Part shown: positions 35,701-49,287 of the stretch, piece by piece
How positions within the stretch are numbered: the first letter of the stretch is position 1
How the letters are laid out: every line of letters starts with the position of its first letter
NCBI GenBank assembly: GCA_035582835.1
Contig: JAYKAV010001798.1
Coordinates: 649,740 to 713,739, forward strand
Source of the DNA: Phoebastria nigripes
Lineage: Eukaryota; Chordata; Aves; Procellariiformes; Diomedeidae
Direction of reading: 5' to 3'
Length of the DNA stretch: 64,000 nucleotides
Program-made: the position numbers and the translations under genes
Notes under the pieces: model-generated
The model's input: only the letters and a program-made list of their open reading frames with translations
What the model was told of the DNA's origin: nothing
Databases searched by the model: none

Positions 35701-38700
35701 GTTTGTAGTAGCTGGTTATACTTTAAAAAGTATGGAATAAGGATGCATCATCGTTGCTATGCATGTGTGCTTATTCCTGAAAAAAAACTTTTACNAAAAA
35801 ATAAGAATGTTTGAAGGATCACGTTACATGACAAATTATTACTAAAGAGGTGGGCTGTGTGAAAAGTGGACGTGTAGCTTTTGTTCATACTGCCAAATGA
35901 TCCAGAAAGAAGGCTGAGAAACATAATGACGGTCTTGTTCTGCAGCAGCAGCCTGTCCTTGCCAGAATAAATACAAAGCATTAGTAAAACATTTATTTCA
36001 GTCTTCAGTTGTCACCAACCAAGCAAATGAGCAAGTAGAACATAGTAGAAAATAACAGAGAAGTCTCAAGAAATAGTTTCATCAATAGGTATCTATGTCA
36101 AAATGTATGCTTGCTTATATATGAATGCCGAAGTCTTTAAAAATGGTCAGCTGAAGTATCAGTGGTTTTAAAATGAGGATGCTGTCTTAACAGGCCAGGA
36201 ATGAGGAGGAAAAGTCTGTGGAAGAGTCTTAATTCCACAGCATTAATTATGTAGGTATGAATGTTTAATTTGCTGTACTTTATAGAAAGCTTAGTCATTT
36301 TAGGTAAATAAATCAACTGTGTTGACAGGTAACATTCAATTAAGATGTATGGAGCAGCTCTTGAGTTCTTCTCGAGAGCTACCCAGGAATTGGGTAAGAT
36401 GTGACAACTGAAGAGCTCGTCTGTAATAGTTAGCATTGTTATCATTACATGCTCAAACATATGCTAAAATATGCTCAAATTCAACTTCATAGTAGTCATG
36501 GAAAAGACTCATTAAAGCACATATTTTTTATTTCAAAAAGGGTAATACGGGATTGAGGGCACTTGGAAGGGAGCAAAATGCTTGGAGCTAACATGGTAAT
36601 TCTTCATCACGTGTTTTGTTAACAGTTAGAGTAGGTGTATACCAGCTATTGATAAAAGCTTATGAAAAGCCTGTGATAAAGTCGGTATGAACAAATAGCA
36701 AAGAAGAAAACACACCCATATCTGTATGGCTTGTAGATGATAATGGTATCGCAGAAGCATTTGGCGAATGTAAAGATACTGAAGGAGACCAAAATACATT
36801 ACTTGCCTTGTTGTTCTATATGGAAGCTGAAGAAGTTTCCTATAGTGGAAGTAATGAGTCAGAAAAAAAATCCCAATTTGAAGTTTAAACCAAAGTTCAT
36901 ATTAACTTGTTAGGATTAGGAGTTTTTAAAGGTTCTCTAATCTGAAATTGCTGAACTGTTTAATAGAGCATGTAATATTAAAATTTCATTGATTGCTTAC
37001 AAAGGAATGGGAGTTACTAAATGCGAGTAGTATTGGTCTTTTTGTTTTTTTTTTTTTTTTAAACAAAAAAGTGCCAAAGGTATAACAGATGGAGAAATCT
37101 TGAGAAATTCAGACTGGCAAGTCTGAACTGTAGCAAAGAATAAAGCTGGTAGAGAACAGAATGGATGCGTGTGCTGTGGTGAGGAAGAGTCGGTGCAGGC
37201 TTTGCAGAGGGGAAACTTACCATGACAAATCTGTAAGGCAGAGTCGATGAGTGTGATGAGTGTGCATGTGGTAATCCGGTTTTACAGTAAACCTCAGCCA
37301 GGTTGCTCACCCAAGGTTCCTGAAGGTATTGAGCTGTCAAGGAGTACATGTTCTGCTTTCCCAACGGAGAGGTATTTCAGTTCTGTAGAGGTTTGTGGTG
37401 TTTTGGGGTCAATTGTGAGGTGACAAAGGTTGACAAAAGAAAATATTCAAAAGAGTGAAAACAACCTGTTAAAACCTGCAGTTGTGCTATACTGACCCAC
37501 TTATTGATAAAATGGCAGGAGTTGTGTGTTGATAAATGCAAACGAATCCATATGAGCGGAAGAGGGGAAGTGGAGGAGGAAACCAGTCTAAACTGTGCAT
37601 GCACAAACATGGCCTCTAAGTAAGACATTCATCCGTTGGGGGGGGGGGGAGAATTGGAGTTACTGTGAATGATTCCATTAAAATATTGATTCCTTTGTCA
37701 AAAAGACAAATATGAAAACAACAGAGAAAAAAATGAAGCTGTTAAACCACTTTATAAAGATACCATGCATTCCATGTGTAGTTCTGCTCAAGCAGACTAT
37801 GCCTCTTGTTCCCTGGAGGGGAAAAAAATGGGGAAGATGGATGTAAAGGAAGTTTGTAAGATTGTAAATGGCATAGACATGAAGAGAGAATAATTGATTG
37901 TAATTTCTTGTCATGCAGATCCAGAGATCCTGTAAAGAACTCAGCTTATTTAAAGTAAATTAAAAAAAAAAAAAATTCTTTCATGCAGATTGTAATTACA
38001 TTGATGCCAAAAGTTCAAATGGTTGAAAAAGTGATTAAATGAAAATTTAGCAAGGGTTGTCAAACCTGCAGGAGCAGTCTTTGTGCAGGAAGAGTGTAAG
38101 CCACAGATGGCTAGATGCTGGTAGGAGGGGACTATTGCAGCATTCTTGCCCTGCTTTTATAATCTGCATTTACTTAAGCATATGCTGTTGGCCACTCGTG
38201 GAAGCAAAATACAGGCTAGATATCAAAGGTTTAAGAAAAATTTGCCGTTCTTGTATTTTTTTGTCCAATACAGCCTGGTGTTTTTAGGTTTGATTTCCGG
38301 GTTTGTTCCCCAGTTCTCAAAGTTTACATGAACTTTATTTAAAAATCTGAGATAGGGATGTTCCGTTTTTGTTTGCGTCTTTGGACACTGATCTGCTTAT
38401 GTGTTTCATGAGACATTCATTGTCTGTCAAGCTTGATTAGTTGCCTTCGTGCCTCTTGTTTGAAATTTATTCTTATTTAGTTCCATTATGTCTGCAGTCT
38501 GTGGTGAAATAGCTTTTGACCTGGGTAGTGCAAAAGTTCAAAAATGTGCTAAATTATCTTTGNNTTTTTTTTTTATTTTATGTATTAAAATGCATGTTTA
38601 ACTACAAATGAAAAAGGAATTTGTTTTCTTAACTAAATGGATTAGAGCTACTGAATGCAAATCCCTGTCTTATGACATGAAATGATGATGAAAACACTGG

Positions 38701-39625
38701 TTTTCTGGGAATGGCATCATGAACTGAAGATACCCTAATTCTGGAATTAAACTTTGCATGTAGGTGTAAAAAGCTGTGTTGAATCTCAAGTAGGAAGAAC
38801 AGAATGCTTGTATAACACAAGGAGAGCTGAACTGCTGCAAAATATGCTGCAGCTTGATTTTCCAATTTATATTTGGTTAGGCCTTAAAAATTTGATTCAT
38901 AAATAAGCCAAGTGCATAAGTGAAAATATAGTAGTCATTTTTTCTTTGTTTGCATTTCTGTCATAATTTATGTAAATACAGCACTTTATGTTTACAACTG
39001 TAATACTGTTAAAATATGAGAGTATTGGTGCTGAGGAAAAATTGAGAAACTGGCTTTGTGGCTTAAATTCGTGTTATATGTCACTTACTCTTCTGTTACT
39101 AGGTTGTTGATTCTGTCATGGGAGCATAAACTCTTGAAACAGTACTCAGTTAAAGAATAAGATGCCTAAGGTTAGGGGCTTCATATGTATCAAATCTCTC
39201 GTATTCCACTGTTGTATTGATCAGCTCTTTGCTGACTTTGGAGAATGTTTGGGCAAGTCCTCAAGCGCACCTCCTGGCTGGTCTGCTGCACGGCTTCCTC
39301 AGCTGTTGACAACTTGCACTTACAAGAGGTTAGGCAGATAGCATGCATGAAAACATACAGGTTGAAACATCTTAATATCAAACGGAATCCTACCTTGAAT
39401 GTGACATTTTGTGTTTCTAGATGTAAGTTCTGTTGAATGTTTGGGATGCTTTTTCAGTTGTCAATGCAAACAATTAAAAATCTTAATTAAATTTTAAGAG
39501 TTACTCAGCTACTTAAGAGACTTGTTTCTATTAAGCCTTTTATTTATCACGTTTTTTGACTGCAAGTGAATGCTGAAGAGATGTTCTTGTGTAACAGAAG
39601 TCTTTTGGAAATGTATGGAGTCAAG
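29730..39625 (+). other. ARFGEF1: ARFGEF1 intron 1, second part
   Basis: This is AT-rich intronic sequence without recognisable exons, RNA genes or dispersed repeats. It has several homopolymer runs (around 31470-31487, 31695-31709, 35449-35466, 37044-37060) and a (TAA)6 microsatellite at 33508-33525. A 10-bp tandem TGTTTTTCAG pair lies near 29811-29830. Confidence 0.6.
33508..33525. repeat. (TAA)6 microsatellite
   Basis: Six perfect tandem TAA units. Simple sequence, likely length-polymorphic. Confidence 0.9.
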
Positions 39626-39785
39626 TCATAGAGAAGTCTAGATTGAACGGGACCTATGGAGATCATCTGTTGAAAGCAGGGCCTTAGTTTACGTTGAGAG
39701 CCCTGTCAAGCAGTAGTGTGAGTAATTCCAGCAGAGCAGACCCTACCACTTCTCTGGACAGCCTGTTCACTGTTTAGATATTACT
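39626..39785 (-). mobile_element. Old CR1 LINE 3' end, antisense
   Basis: Read on the + strand, TCATAGAGAAGTCTAGATTG, GGGACCTATGGAGATCATCT and CCACTTCTCTGGACAGCCTG follow the order of the reverse complement of a CR1 3' end. The copy is clearly diverged, with the tail repeat worn down to one TCATAG unit. No ORF survives. It lies antisense to ARFGEF1. Confidence 0.75.
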
Positions 39786-41080
39786 AAAAGTAATAGGCAG
39801 TGGCACATCAGACTGGGCAGAAATTTTTCTCTTACAGGGATGGATGTGGTGGAAGAATCCAGCAATTATAACTGCAGAGGGGTGAGATAATTTCTTACTA
39901 TCTGATCTTTGTTTTTTTGAGTTGGGCTGCTCATGTTTGCCTACTTTGAACTTAAAGGTCAGACTTAAAGATGATCTTCAGAAAGAAGCTCATTGTGTCC
40001 TTTCAGATGAGTTACAAATTGCAGGATTTTGTTCTGGATATATTTAATTTCAGATATGCTTTTTCAGACAGGTGGAAATTATTTGATTGAAAATGCTTTC
40101 CCTATTTCAAATATAATTTTGTGTCTGCAAAATTTGTTTCTGTCATCTTTGTATTTTAGCAGAAACTCACACTTTTCCAAGCAGAGTATGGGGGATGTGC
40201 TTGAGTTTCTGATCTTAAAAATGAGAGAAACTAACCTACTCTGGGGGGAAGGCCCAGCTTGACATGAAGAGGCACCATGTGCATTACCACAAGCTTCTTT
40301 TCTTTGTAAGAAATGATGCTACACTTCTTTCATATCTGACAGTTTTCACCAGAAATATCATCCATAATCAAGTCTTTTATTTGCCTGTATTCATAAGTTT
40401 CAATTTTAACTTAAAAATAAAAAAGAAGAATCTATGTTGTGTTTGAGTAGATAGGGGTACTTTTCATAAAAAGTTTATCAGGATGTCTGAAACAGTGGTA
40501 GAGGCTGGAAATGTATTAGTATTCTGATTGCAGTTTCAGTCATGACCTATCTTCTGATTCAAACTATTAGTTAAATGCTTGTGGTGTTTCCCATGTTCTG
40601 CTGAGTTAAAACTTCCTCTTCAAGTTATAGATTAGATCTAGGGAGTAAAGATCACATTATATATGGAGATGGGGTGTGTGTGCATATATAGATATATAAA
40701 AAAATTAAAAATTTTTGAGATACATAATCTTAAATTTCTACTTTCTACTATGAATCCAAAATAGCTGTATTATATTTAGTGCTCAAAGGGAAAAATATAA
40801 AGACCTAGATCCAAGTTAATTTCTTAAAGGTTGCAGCAGAAGAACTGAGGCTGCTTTTGACTTCTCTTAATTTTGGAGGGCAACATATCAAGCTGCTGTG
40901 GCAAATTAAAGAGTTATTGATGATTCATCATCTCTAGAACTAGGCAAACACGTTTCATGATCTTAACAGAGCTACTGGTTTCCTTGTGATTTCGAGGAAG
41001 CGTAAACCCACTATGCTCAGAGAGTGTCTGCAGTCCTGCTCTTACATGCAGTACAAGCTACAATTCTGCTGACTGAAGCA

Positions 41081-41164
41081 AATATTCACTCAAATGAACT
41101 AGTGAATATTCGAGAAAATTGATTGAGAGGAGGACTGAATGTATTGAGTCTCTCCTCAATACAT
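41081..41164. repeat. Two adjacent perfect inverted repeats
   Basis: The first (41081-41110) is AATATTCACT, a 10-nt spacer, then AGTGAATATT. The second (41139-41164) is ATGTATTGAG, a 6-nt spacer, then CTCAATACAT. Both have exact 10-bp arms and lie 28 bp apart. They could form neighbouring hairpins in the intron RNA or as cruciforms. No protein or known element accounts for them. Confidence 0.8.
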
Positions 41165-44100
41165 CCTATCGAGAATTTCTGTCTGTCCTGATTTTTGACT
41201 CTGTTTTCTCTTTGATGAATATGCTGAGAACCTGATGTGTCCCATCAGTTGAATCACGTAAACAATATGGGGTGGGATGGGGGGAAGTCCAACTACCTTG
41301 CACAAATTATTCTAGAGAAACCAGAGGAGTTACATATTATTTCAAACGATTAAATTCTTTCATCCCTCAAGGCTTACGTCCGGCCCCCCTCCCCCGCCCT
41401 TAAATTTGAAACCTAATTCAATGAGTATTTTCCTAACTCACTCTAGTGGAGTTACAGGTACTTCCAGGAACTTCATACACACAGAGTACTTTGTAATGTT
41501 GGGTTGCAATGACAGAGGGGATGTAAATATAAAGTCTCACTTCTGTAAAGAATTATGCTGATTGTAATCCCTATNTTATGGAATTTGTAATTGGTAATTA
41601 GTTTCTTTTGCTTTGTAATGGGTTACTTAAATGGCAGTTACAATTCTTGGCAAGAATATTTGAAAAATCAATTACTGAGGCAAAAATGCTGGGTTTTTTT
41701 TTGTCTCCAAAGACTTGCAGTGCTTTTCTTAGTCCAGCATGTTGGTATTTTCATGAGAGACAGTTGGTAACAACCTTTTTGTATACTGATTTGTATACTG
41801 TATACCATTGCAGTCAGTTGGTAAAATTGCTTTTTCTGTAAATTACAGTTATTCTGATCTGAATAATTGTAGTATATTCTTTGATCAGACTCTGTTAGGG
41901 GGTCTGTCTTAATTTGGTTGCTTCTCTGCAGTGTTTTGTCCTCCCATATTCTTTAGTAAAGAAATAAATGACCTCCCTTGACACACATTTCCATGTTTCC
42001 ATGTTGAATTTAATTTTCTGTTCTTTCTGTGATTCCAGTCTGTTATAATTNACACCGCATATTTCCCCAGCAGTAGCAGTAATCCTGGCTGAAGCATTTG
42101 TTTTCTTCCCCATCCTACCCTTAGCCACATGGTAAAACCAGATGAAGGAACTGATCCATATTTAAAAAAAAAAATGTTTTAAACTATAAGTTAAAAACTT
42201 CAACTTTTACTTTTTTAATCCAGTGTTACTTTTCAACTGGTAAGGTCCGTCTGCAATTTTATAGCAGACATGCGCAGACAGTTTTACTGGCATAATATAT
42301 ATGATGCAGTGAGGAGGAAAGGGATGTTAAGTATCAAAAAGATTTGTGCTGTTTAACACATTGAACAACATTCTAAGTTTTTCTTGCTGAGTGGTCTTTC
42401 TTTGTTCTGAGTAGTAGTTGACTCATCTGTCTGCACAGGATATATACACTGCTTCCTTCCTTTAAGCAGCAAAAAATACAAAAAAGCAATAAAAATACCT
42501 GAGTGAAGTTAGTTTATGCTGTCTTCAGAATGTTGTGCTACCTGCCTCTTTATTTGGATAGCTGTTGCTGTGTTTATATGCTGCGGTCGAGGCCCCTAGA
42601 ACCAGGATTTACACAACTCACAAGAATTTTGACATGGGACATGAGAAAGAAGGGTCAGAAAACACTATACACATTGTGAAGAGGAATATACAGCTGCAGG
42701 CTTCCCCCCCTTACCTGATAAAGAAACATTATTGTCCTTGCAAAACTTATTTCATTACAAAAAATCCTAATGATGATGAAAGATAGTGGGTAAACTTCAT
42801 ATGGTTTTGCAGTATATTTATTCCAGTGCACCTGTGGGCATCCACTGCAATGGGCAGGTCTGTTCCAGCTCTTTCTTCCCGAAACATGTGATACACATGA
42901 GGTGTGGCAACTCATGTTCATGCAGCTCTGCAGTGAGTCGAAATAACTCACTGATCCAAGGAAACCTAAAATTATCAAGCTATTGAAACTTTGTGCCTTG
43001 GCAGTGATGTTGTAAGGAGTGTGCAAATAAGCACAAAGAGACACTTGGAATAAGAGGAACCACCTTTTTTGGTGGTCACCCTCAGTTGGATTGGATTAAA
43101 GCATATTGGAATACTGTACCTCTAGGCGAGATCCTCTCTATAATCTGGTTAGGTGACTATGTATTTGGTAAGCAACCAAATTGCCTGTATACTAATGCAC
43201 CTTTTCAGCAACTTGTGCCACGAGTTCTGAGCGTGAAACCAATATACAGGGGTAGTGGGAGAAGGTATCAAAAAAGGCTGGAACAAAGTATTTGAGAGGT
43301 ATGCCCTGCTTGATTAAAATAAACACATGTGGCTGTCCTCTTCTTGTAACTGTGTTTAAAGATGTAGATAAAAAGTCTATTTCCATTCTTTGATCTAAGT
43401 ATAAGAAATTTCTTTAAGGAGTGAAGACACAAGTTTGGATACTGCTGGGAGTTTGCTGTAGATTTAATAAAGGATGGAGACGCATATAATACTGAGGGGA
43501 AGCAGAGGGATTTACTGCTGCAGAAAATGAGCTTTTCAGCCACATGTTAGAATATAAATGCTGCTAATAATGACTACAATTCAGTTATCCTTGGCAGTGT
43601 GTGACCTATATGTGTGTTACCCCTCCTCTTCTTTCCAAGTAGTCAGTGAAGCAACTTGACAGTAGTCTCGACTTGGTTTAGCAAGTAGAAGGATTATTAC
43701 AGAAAATCTAGTTATCAAAACCCCATTGGATTGAATGATTCTGAATTAATTTTAAGCAGAATGAGGCCACTAGAGTAGTTTCTTCTTTTGAGTAGATTTG
43801 CCAGTGATTCTCTTTTTGAAAATGTCGTACCTAATGAGCTGAAGGAAGAGGGAGTAAGGTTGGCTGAGTGCAGACAGGTTGTGCGTTCAAGCTTCTGAAT
43901 ATACACCAGAGTTGCATATTCCCAAATGATATTATATTGTGAGCAGGGGTGGGGAGAAGCTGTAGCTCTGTATGAATGACTGTCTAAAAAGAAAATTAAG
44001 TGAGAAGATTGCTTCACAGATGAAAAGCCCAGTAAGGAGCATCAGACATATAGTTATTGTCTTTTGAATTCCAGATATAAAAGTAGAGAAATACCTCAGT

Positions 44101-46661
44101 AGGATTTGCTGCAAACCTTTAACATATCACAAAATACGGCATGGGAAGTAACAACATATAATCTTACATTAGCAGTCTCTTCAGAAGATTAGTGTCATCT
44201 AAAGTTGAAGCACCTCACCTGTACGAAGTTTGTGTTTGTGGCTTTTGGTTTTTTACTTTGTGTGTATGTACACATAAATATTTCTCTACACGCTTCAAAG
44301 GTTACTACTCTGTGTTTTTCTAAGCTAATGAGATATGACTTAGTATTTCAGTTGATTAGAGGGTTTCAGGATTTTGTAGAGCACAACAAGGAGGATCTAC
44401 ACAGAATTTCATCAAGAGTTGTCAGACTCAAAATATAACTGCTGTTTGGAACAGTGTGATTAAATACTGTGATTAATCTGTGCTTCCTTAGGTACTCCTT
44501 CAATACCTATAAACATGAAGTTGCATCAGCATAATACATTGGAATGGAAAGCAAGTGGAAGTGTTGAAATATACTCTTAAGGTTGTTTTGTTTGTCTGTA
44601 CAAGAATTATTTGTTATTATATAAATGCTATGTGAAGACCACAGCAGTGACTTTCTTAAATCTGCACAGAGCTTTGCTCTTTTTTGTCCATGAGCCATAG
44701 CTGTGCGAGCTGTAATCTTGCAGATAGAGGAAACTAAGTAGAATGAAAAGTTAATTGACCCCAGCAAATAACAGCAGTCGTAAGAACAGATGTGTAAATA
44801 AGCTATAACTGAGGGTCTATGCTAAAGTCTGGGCTCAGGAATTTTGAGGGGAAAGAAACATTCATAGTATTCTACAATGGGGAGAATGTACACAGGTGAA
44901 ATTCACACTTTGATGCTATATGTGTTTGGGCTTGCGTCTGTATTTCTTCCAATCCTGTTTCTCTTTGGGTTAGCTTCCTGGATTAAAACAAAGAACAAAA
45001 CTGCACCTCTAAAAACCCAGTGCTGCTATCAGCCTCTTCTTGGACTCCCATAAATAGGACTTTTTGTCCATCTTACAGTCACTGTGTTCAGGAGGATTTG
45101 AGGGAAGGGAGGAGAGATCTCTGTGCATCCTAGAAGGTATGATGGAGAAAGCTGTTTATAGGATTTACAGGAAGACACAGTGCTATGATATGCATCTTGG
45201 GAATTCCATTTAAGGAACAATTTCAGCTTTCATAGTGGGTGTTTTCTTCTGCAGGCTACCTAAAATACTAATCATTTCAGTACTATCTTCCTATAATGAA
45301 TTTGCATACACTATTACCAGTTTCAGGCAAGTCAGCCTGATTTGATAATCTAAGGGAGTAACAGTATTGTACTAAACTGTTTAATTATTCTGTGGTAATT
45401 TGAGATCCCAGTGAGGCTTCTTACAAAGCTTTCTTTTTGTCAGTTTGCTATTTATGTACACTGATACGGATTAACATTGAAGATAGATGTATTAAAAGTT
45501 ACTGAAAGTTAATTACACTGCTACAGTTAAAAAAGAAATGGGAGAGAAAAATACCATAATCTAAGTTTGCTAGTTACTCTTTTCCATACACCGTCAGCAC
45601 AAGAAAACGTATTGAAACTGGAGTAGTTCAGAGTTTAGAAGTAGTGAGGCAGAGGCTCTCTGAGAGCAAGAAGAGTGGTCAGCTGGAAGCCTGGAGAAAA
45701 TTTCTGTGCAATGTGTGTGCTTGATACTGTTTGTCTCTTAGCAAATCCTCAGCTTTGCGGAAGACCTGTAAGGGGTTTAGATGTTAGGAACAATATTTAG
45801 ATAAGAGCAAGTGCCAAATTTGCAGCATGTATTTTTACATAAACTTGCTGTTTTTTCTTAGACGTGCTGACTTGGCAGAAGTTGGCCACAGAGATCATCT
45901 CTGGATCATCATTGTCTGAATGCAATGGACCTTGAATTGAAAATGGCTGTGTGTTTCTCCAGTTCTATTGTTTGGACTCCTTAGACCTAATTATTTTAGT
46001 TTTTTTCCAAAGTCTGTTACTGACTTTTGGGTGTTAATACTTCCTTACTTTAGCTGAACAGGCAAGAGACTTTTTGACACTGCTTGAAGCTAACGGATAG
46101 CAGATGTCAAGAAAAGAAAAAAGTTTTGGATATTTATTTAGAAATATATTCTAGTAACCCCTTTTGGGGGAAAACTTAGTCAGCATGATCTGCTTAGAAT
46201 TTTGTCTTGTTGAGGGAGAGATTGTTTTGGGGACGTTTTTTATTCCTGTCATGTTTATATGGCTTTACTACTGTGAGTTCAAACTCTGTAAGCTTTTTTT
46301 AATTAAACTATCACCGTATATGTAATAATCTTATTACATAGTTGGGAATACAGTTAAAGTTTTCTTCAAATAAATATTGAATTTCTAGTTTTATATTACT
46401 TCCAGTCCAGCTAACTTTATCTTACAGTTTTAAATTGACAGGTACCTTTAGACTGCTGGGTCTTTGAGGGTTTTGGTATACCTTGACATGGAGAAGGACA
46501 GTTTCAGTATTGTTAATGATGAAAACTTTGGGGTTTTTTTAATCCCTTGCTTGCCACAATATTTTGTATGATATTGGAGACAGTCACTAGAATACTTGGA
46601 TGGAAGGAAGCAAGCCAAGTCAATTCAAGCAAAGCCTTTAGTGTTCTAATAGGATTTCACC

Positions 46662-46684
46662 TTTTTTTTTTTTTTTTTTTTTTT
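46662..46684 (+). repeat. Poly(T)23 tract
   Basis: An uninterrupted T run in the sense strand of intron 1. Reported length may be affected by sequencing or assembly error. Confidence 0.8.
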
Positions 46685-47034
46685 AATGTAGATATCAATA
46701 TATTTAAATTCCTCTTCACTGCATGTTACTTGGATCTCATCCACCTGCTTTGACTTGAAAGAATTGAATTCAAATTGCTTCCTTCTCACAGTAGTCTTCT
46801 ATGGTNTAAGTAACCTGAGCTCCAAACATTGACTTATTTCCTTGTAGTATTGCAGCCTGTTCTGCTTTGGTGGTTCTACCTTCTGATTACCCAGGATGGT
46901 TACAATTCTTTAAAATGCCACTGCTTACTATCTTGAATTCATTATATATTTAATACCCTTTTTTTTCAGTTGTAATATCGTTATGATTTTTAGTCATCTG
47001 CATACATTTTTGGCATTAAGAAGAGTTGGAAAAT

Positions 47035-47094
47035 CCAATTTTTTTTTTCAATACTAAGTGGAATTCACTAAGTGAATTTTTTTTTCAATACTAA
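47035..47094. repeat. Short direct repeat with oligo(T)
   Basis: AATT plus oligo(T) followed by CAATACTAA occurs twice, offset by 37 bp (CAATACTAA at 47049-47057 and 47086-47094). Between them ACTAAGTG also repeats. It looks like a local slippage duplication. Confidence 0.7.
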
Positions 47095-48242
47095 CTTCTG
47101 CCTCTCCCCCAGTGAGCAGAGGAACAGGCATATACATTTTGGGTATAATTTTTATAAGGTAATTTTTTTTTTCCCCCCAGTGAAAATGCAGGATGTTTTC
47201 TGTTCCAATAGATTTACTGTGAGTTAGGTAAACAAACTTTAATGCTGATGTTTACACTGAGTATTAGTCTTTAGATGTGCAGATCCTTGTACAATTGAGA
47301 CTTATGCATGTACTTCTCTGGTAGGCAACGTCAGTTGCTCGGAATACAGTATTGTGGGAATGTAATACTCTCTTGTTTTTTAATACAATTCTGATGCAAG
47401 AATGGAAAATACAATGTGAGATGTGTATTAAATGCTTTTAAGTGTGTGGGTTTTTCCTAACATCATACTTTGTAATGAACTTGTAAAGTATTTTTCCATT
47501 TTCTGGTAAATAGTTTGCCCTTTTCCCAATAGCAAGTTCCATAAGAATTCTTTTCCCTGTAATCTACTGTACAACTTGATGTTGAGCTGATACTGTAGAA
47601 CTTAGCTCTGTGTACCATTCCTGAAGGTAACCATTTAGTTATCCCTTACTTGATGAGAATGTTATCCTTGACTTCTGCCAAAGTATAACCGTAGAATATT
47701 TATACTTTACATGATACTATGGCGTATGTAGGTAAGCAGAAGGAAATATTACCTAAAGATAACCTAGAGGAGAGGGTCTATTTCAGATGTAGGGGGATGT
47801 TGGCATAGGAACCAAGGGAATAATCCAGTCATAAACAAATTTCAAATGGGAATTAGAGACACCCTTCAGTGTAGTTAAAGTTTAAATCATCCTTTGAATC
47901 GGATTAGCGGGGCAAACAGTGAATTAGTTCTAAGTTGGAGTTTGATCAGCGTTACAGACCAGTTAAGACAGTATTGTCCACAGCACCTGCTTGAGCTACT
48001 TGGCCCATTTTGACCTTGGTGCTTAGGCGTTGTCATTACAGGGAGTTGTTGAATTTATAGTTGCAAATGAGATTAGCTGGTTATTAGGTGTTAAAGGAAG
48101 AAAAAGAAAACTAGAAACTAGTTTGGTTTTTTCATTGTAGAAACTATGAGCAGGCTGAAGAGGGTAAGGAAAAGTGTTCAAATGACATGCTGAAATAGTG
48201 AATTAAAGTTGGAGAGGTGAGAATGGAATTATGGATAGCTGT

Positions 48243-48798
48243 TGCGGTGGTTTACCTCTGGCCGGCAGCTAAGCCCCACACAGCCACTCAGTGGCTGGTA
48301 TCGGGGAGAGAATTGGAAGGGTAAAAGTGCAAAAGCTTTGGACTGAGATAAAGACAGTTTAATAAGAAAAAAGGGGGGTGGGGGGAGGCAAGAACAAAGG
48401 AAAACAAAATCGGGAAACACAAGTGATGCAAAAAAACCGATAGCTCACCACCAGGCACTGATGCCCAGCCAGTCCCCAAGCAACAGCAGGTGAACTCCTC
48501 TCTCCCCCTGCCCCCCAGGTTTTTATTGCTGAACATGACCTCATATGGTATGGGATATCCCTTTGGTCAGTTGGGGTCAGCTGTCCTGGCTGTGACCCCT
48601 CCCAACTTCTTGTGCATCCCCAGCCTACCCACTGGCAGGGCAGCGTGAGAAGCAGAATAAGCCTTGATGCTGTGTGAGCACTGTTCAGCAATAGCTAAAA
48701 CATCCCTGTGTTATCAACACTGTTTTCATCACAAATCTAAAACACCGTGCCATACAAGCTACTATGAAGAAAATTAACTCCCAGCCCAAACCAGTACA
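48243..48798 (-). mobile_element. Solo LTR of an avian endogenous retrovirus (ERVL-like), antisense
   Basis: On the minus strand the element begins TGTACTGGTTTGGGCTGGGA and ends ACCACCGCA, giving the TG...CA ends of an LTR. The 556-bp body matches in order an LTR family I recognise as abundant in birds, with the segments CTGACCCCAACTGACCAAAG and CTTATTAAACTGTCTTTATC. The latter includes an ATTAAA polyadenylation signal (complement at 48358-48363). The flanks carry GCTGT (48238-48242) and CCTGT (48799-48803), a 4-of-5 match to a 5-bp target duplication. No gag, pol or env lies beside it, so it is a solo LTR left after recombination. The ERVL class is from memory and less certain than the LTR call. 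Confidence 0.85.
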
Positions 48799-48803
48799 CC
48801 TGT

Positions 48804-49073
48804 ATAACAAAGGTCTTGGACCTTTTCAGAGATTTCTTTGAAATGATGATGATCTGTACAAGTGTAGATGAAATGGAAAATTATGTTGAAACTAATGTAC
48901 ATCACTCATTTTACCTGCTTTGTGAAACAGTTGATGCATACCATTGTAAAATTGCAAAATAATGCATCTCTGTGCTCAACTCTATCTTCTGTGTGCAAAA
49001 GCCTCATATAGTTCCATTAATTCTGTGATAGAGCTCTATGAAGAGTTCATCTTACGGAGCTGTGTATGAAAGT
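48804..49073 (+). other. ARFGEF1: Intron 1 between LTR and tandem duplication
   Basis: AT-rich intronic sequence with nothing recognised. Confidence 0.6.
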
Positions 49074-49287
49074 GAGAGTTCAGGAGAGATTTATTTTGTT
49101 ATTTCTGCTGCACTTTATTTAAGAGTACTAAATATACCCCAGTTAATTCCCATTTAGGACACATCATCCTTAAAGTGCCAGAGAGTTCAGGAGAGATTTA
49201 TTTTGTTATTTCTGCTGCACTTTATTTAAGAGTACTAAATATACCCCAATTAATTCCAGTTTAGGACACATCATCCTTTCAGTGCCA
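49074..49287. repeat. 107-bp tandem duplication (two copies)
   Basis: Bases 49074-49180 and 49181-49287 are head-to-tail copies with the same 107-bp period. Both start GAGAGTTCAGGAGAGATTTA and end AGTGCCA. Only about five substitutions separate them, concentrated in the last third, and there are no indels. It lies about 280 bp from the solo LTR. It contains no ORF or known motif. Confidence 0.95.

Larger units (their letters stand above)
39786..48242 (+). other. ARFGEF1: ARFGEF1 intron 1, third part
   Basis: AT-rich intron with no exon or RNA gene recognised. It contains two adjacent inverted repeats at 41081-41164, a T23 tract at 46662-46684 and a local direct repeat with oligo(T) at 47035-47094. 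Confidence 0.6.
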
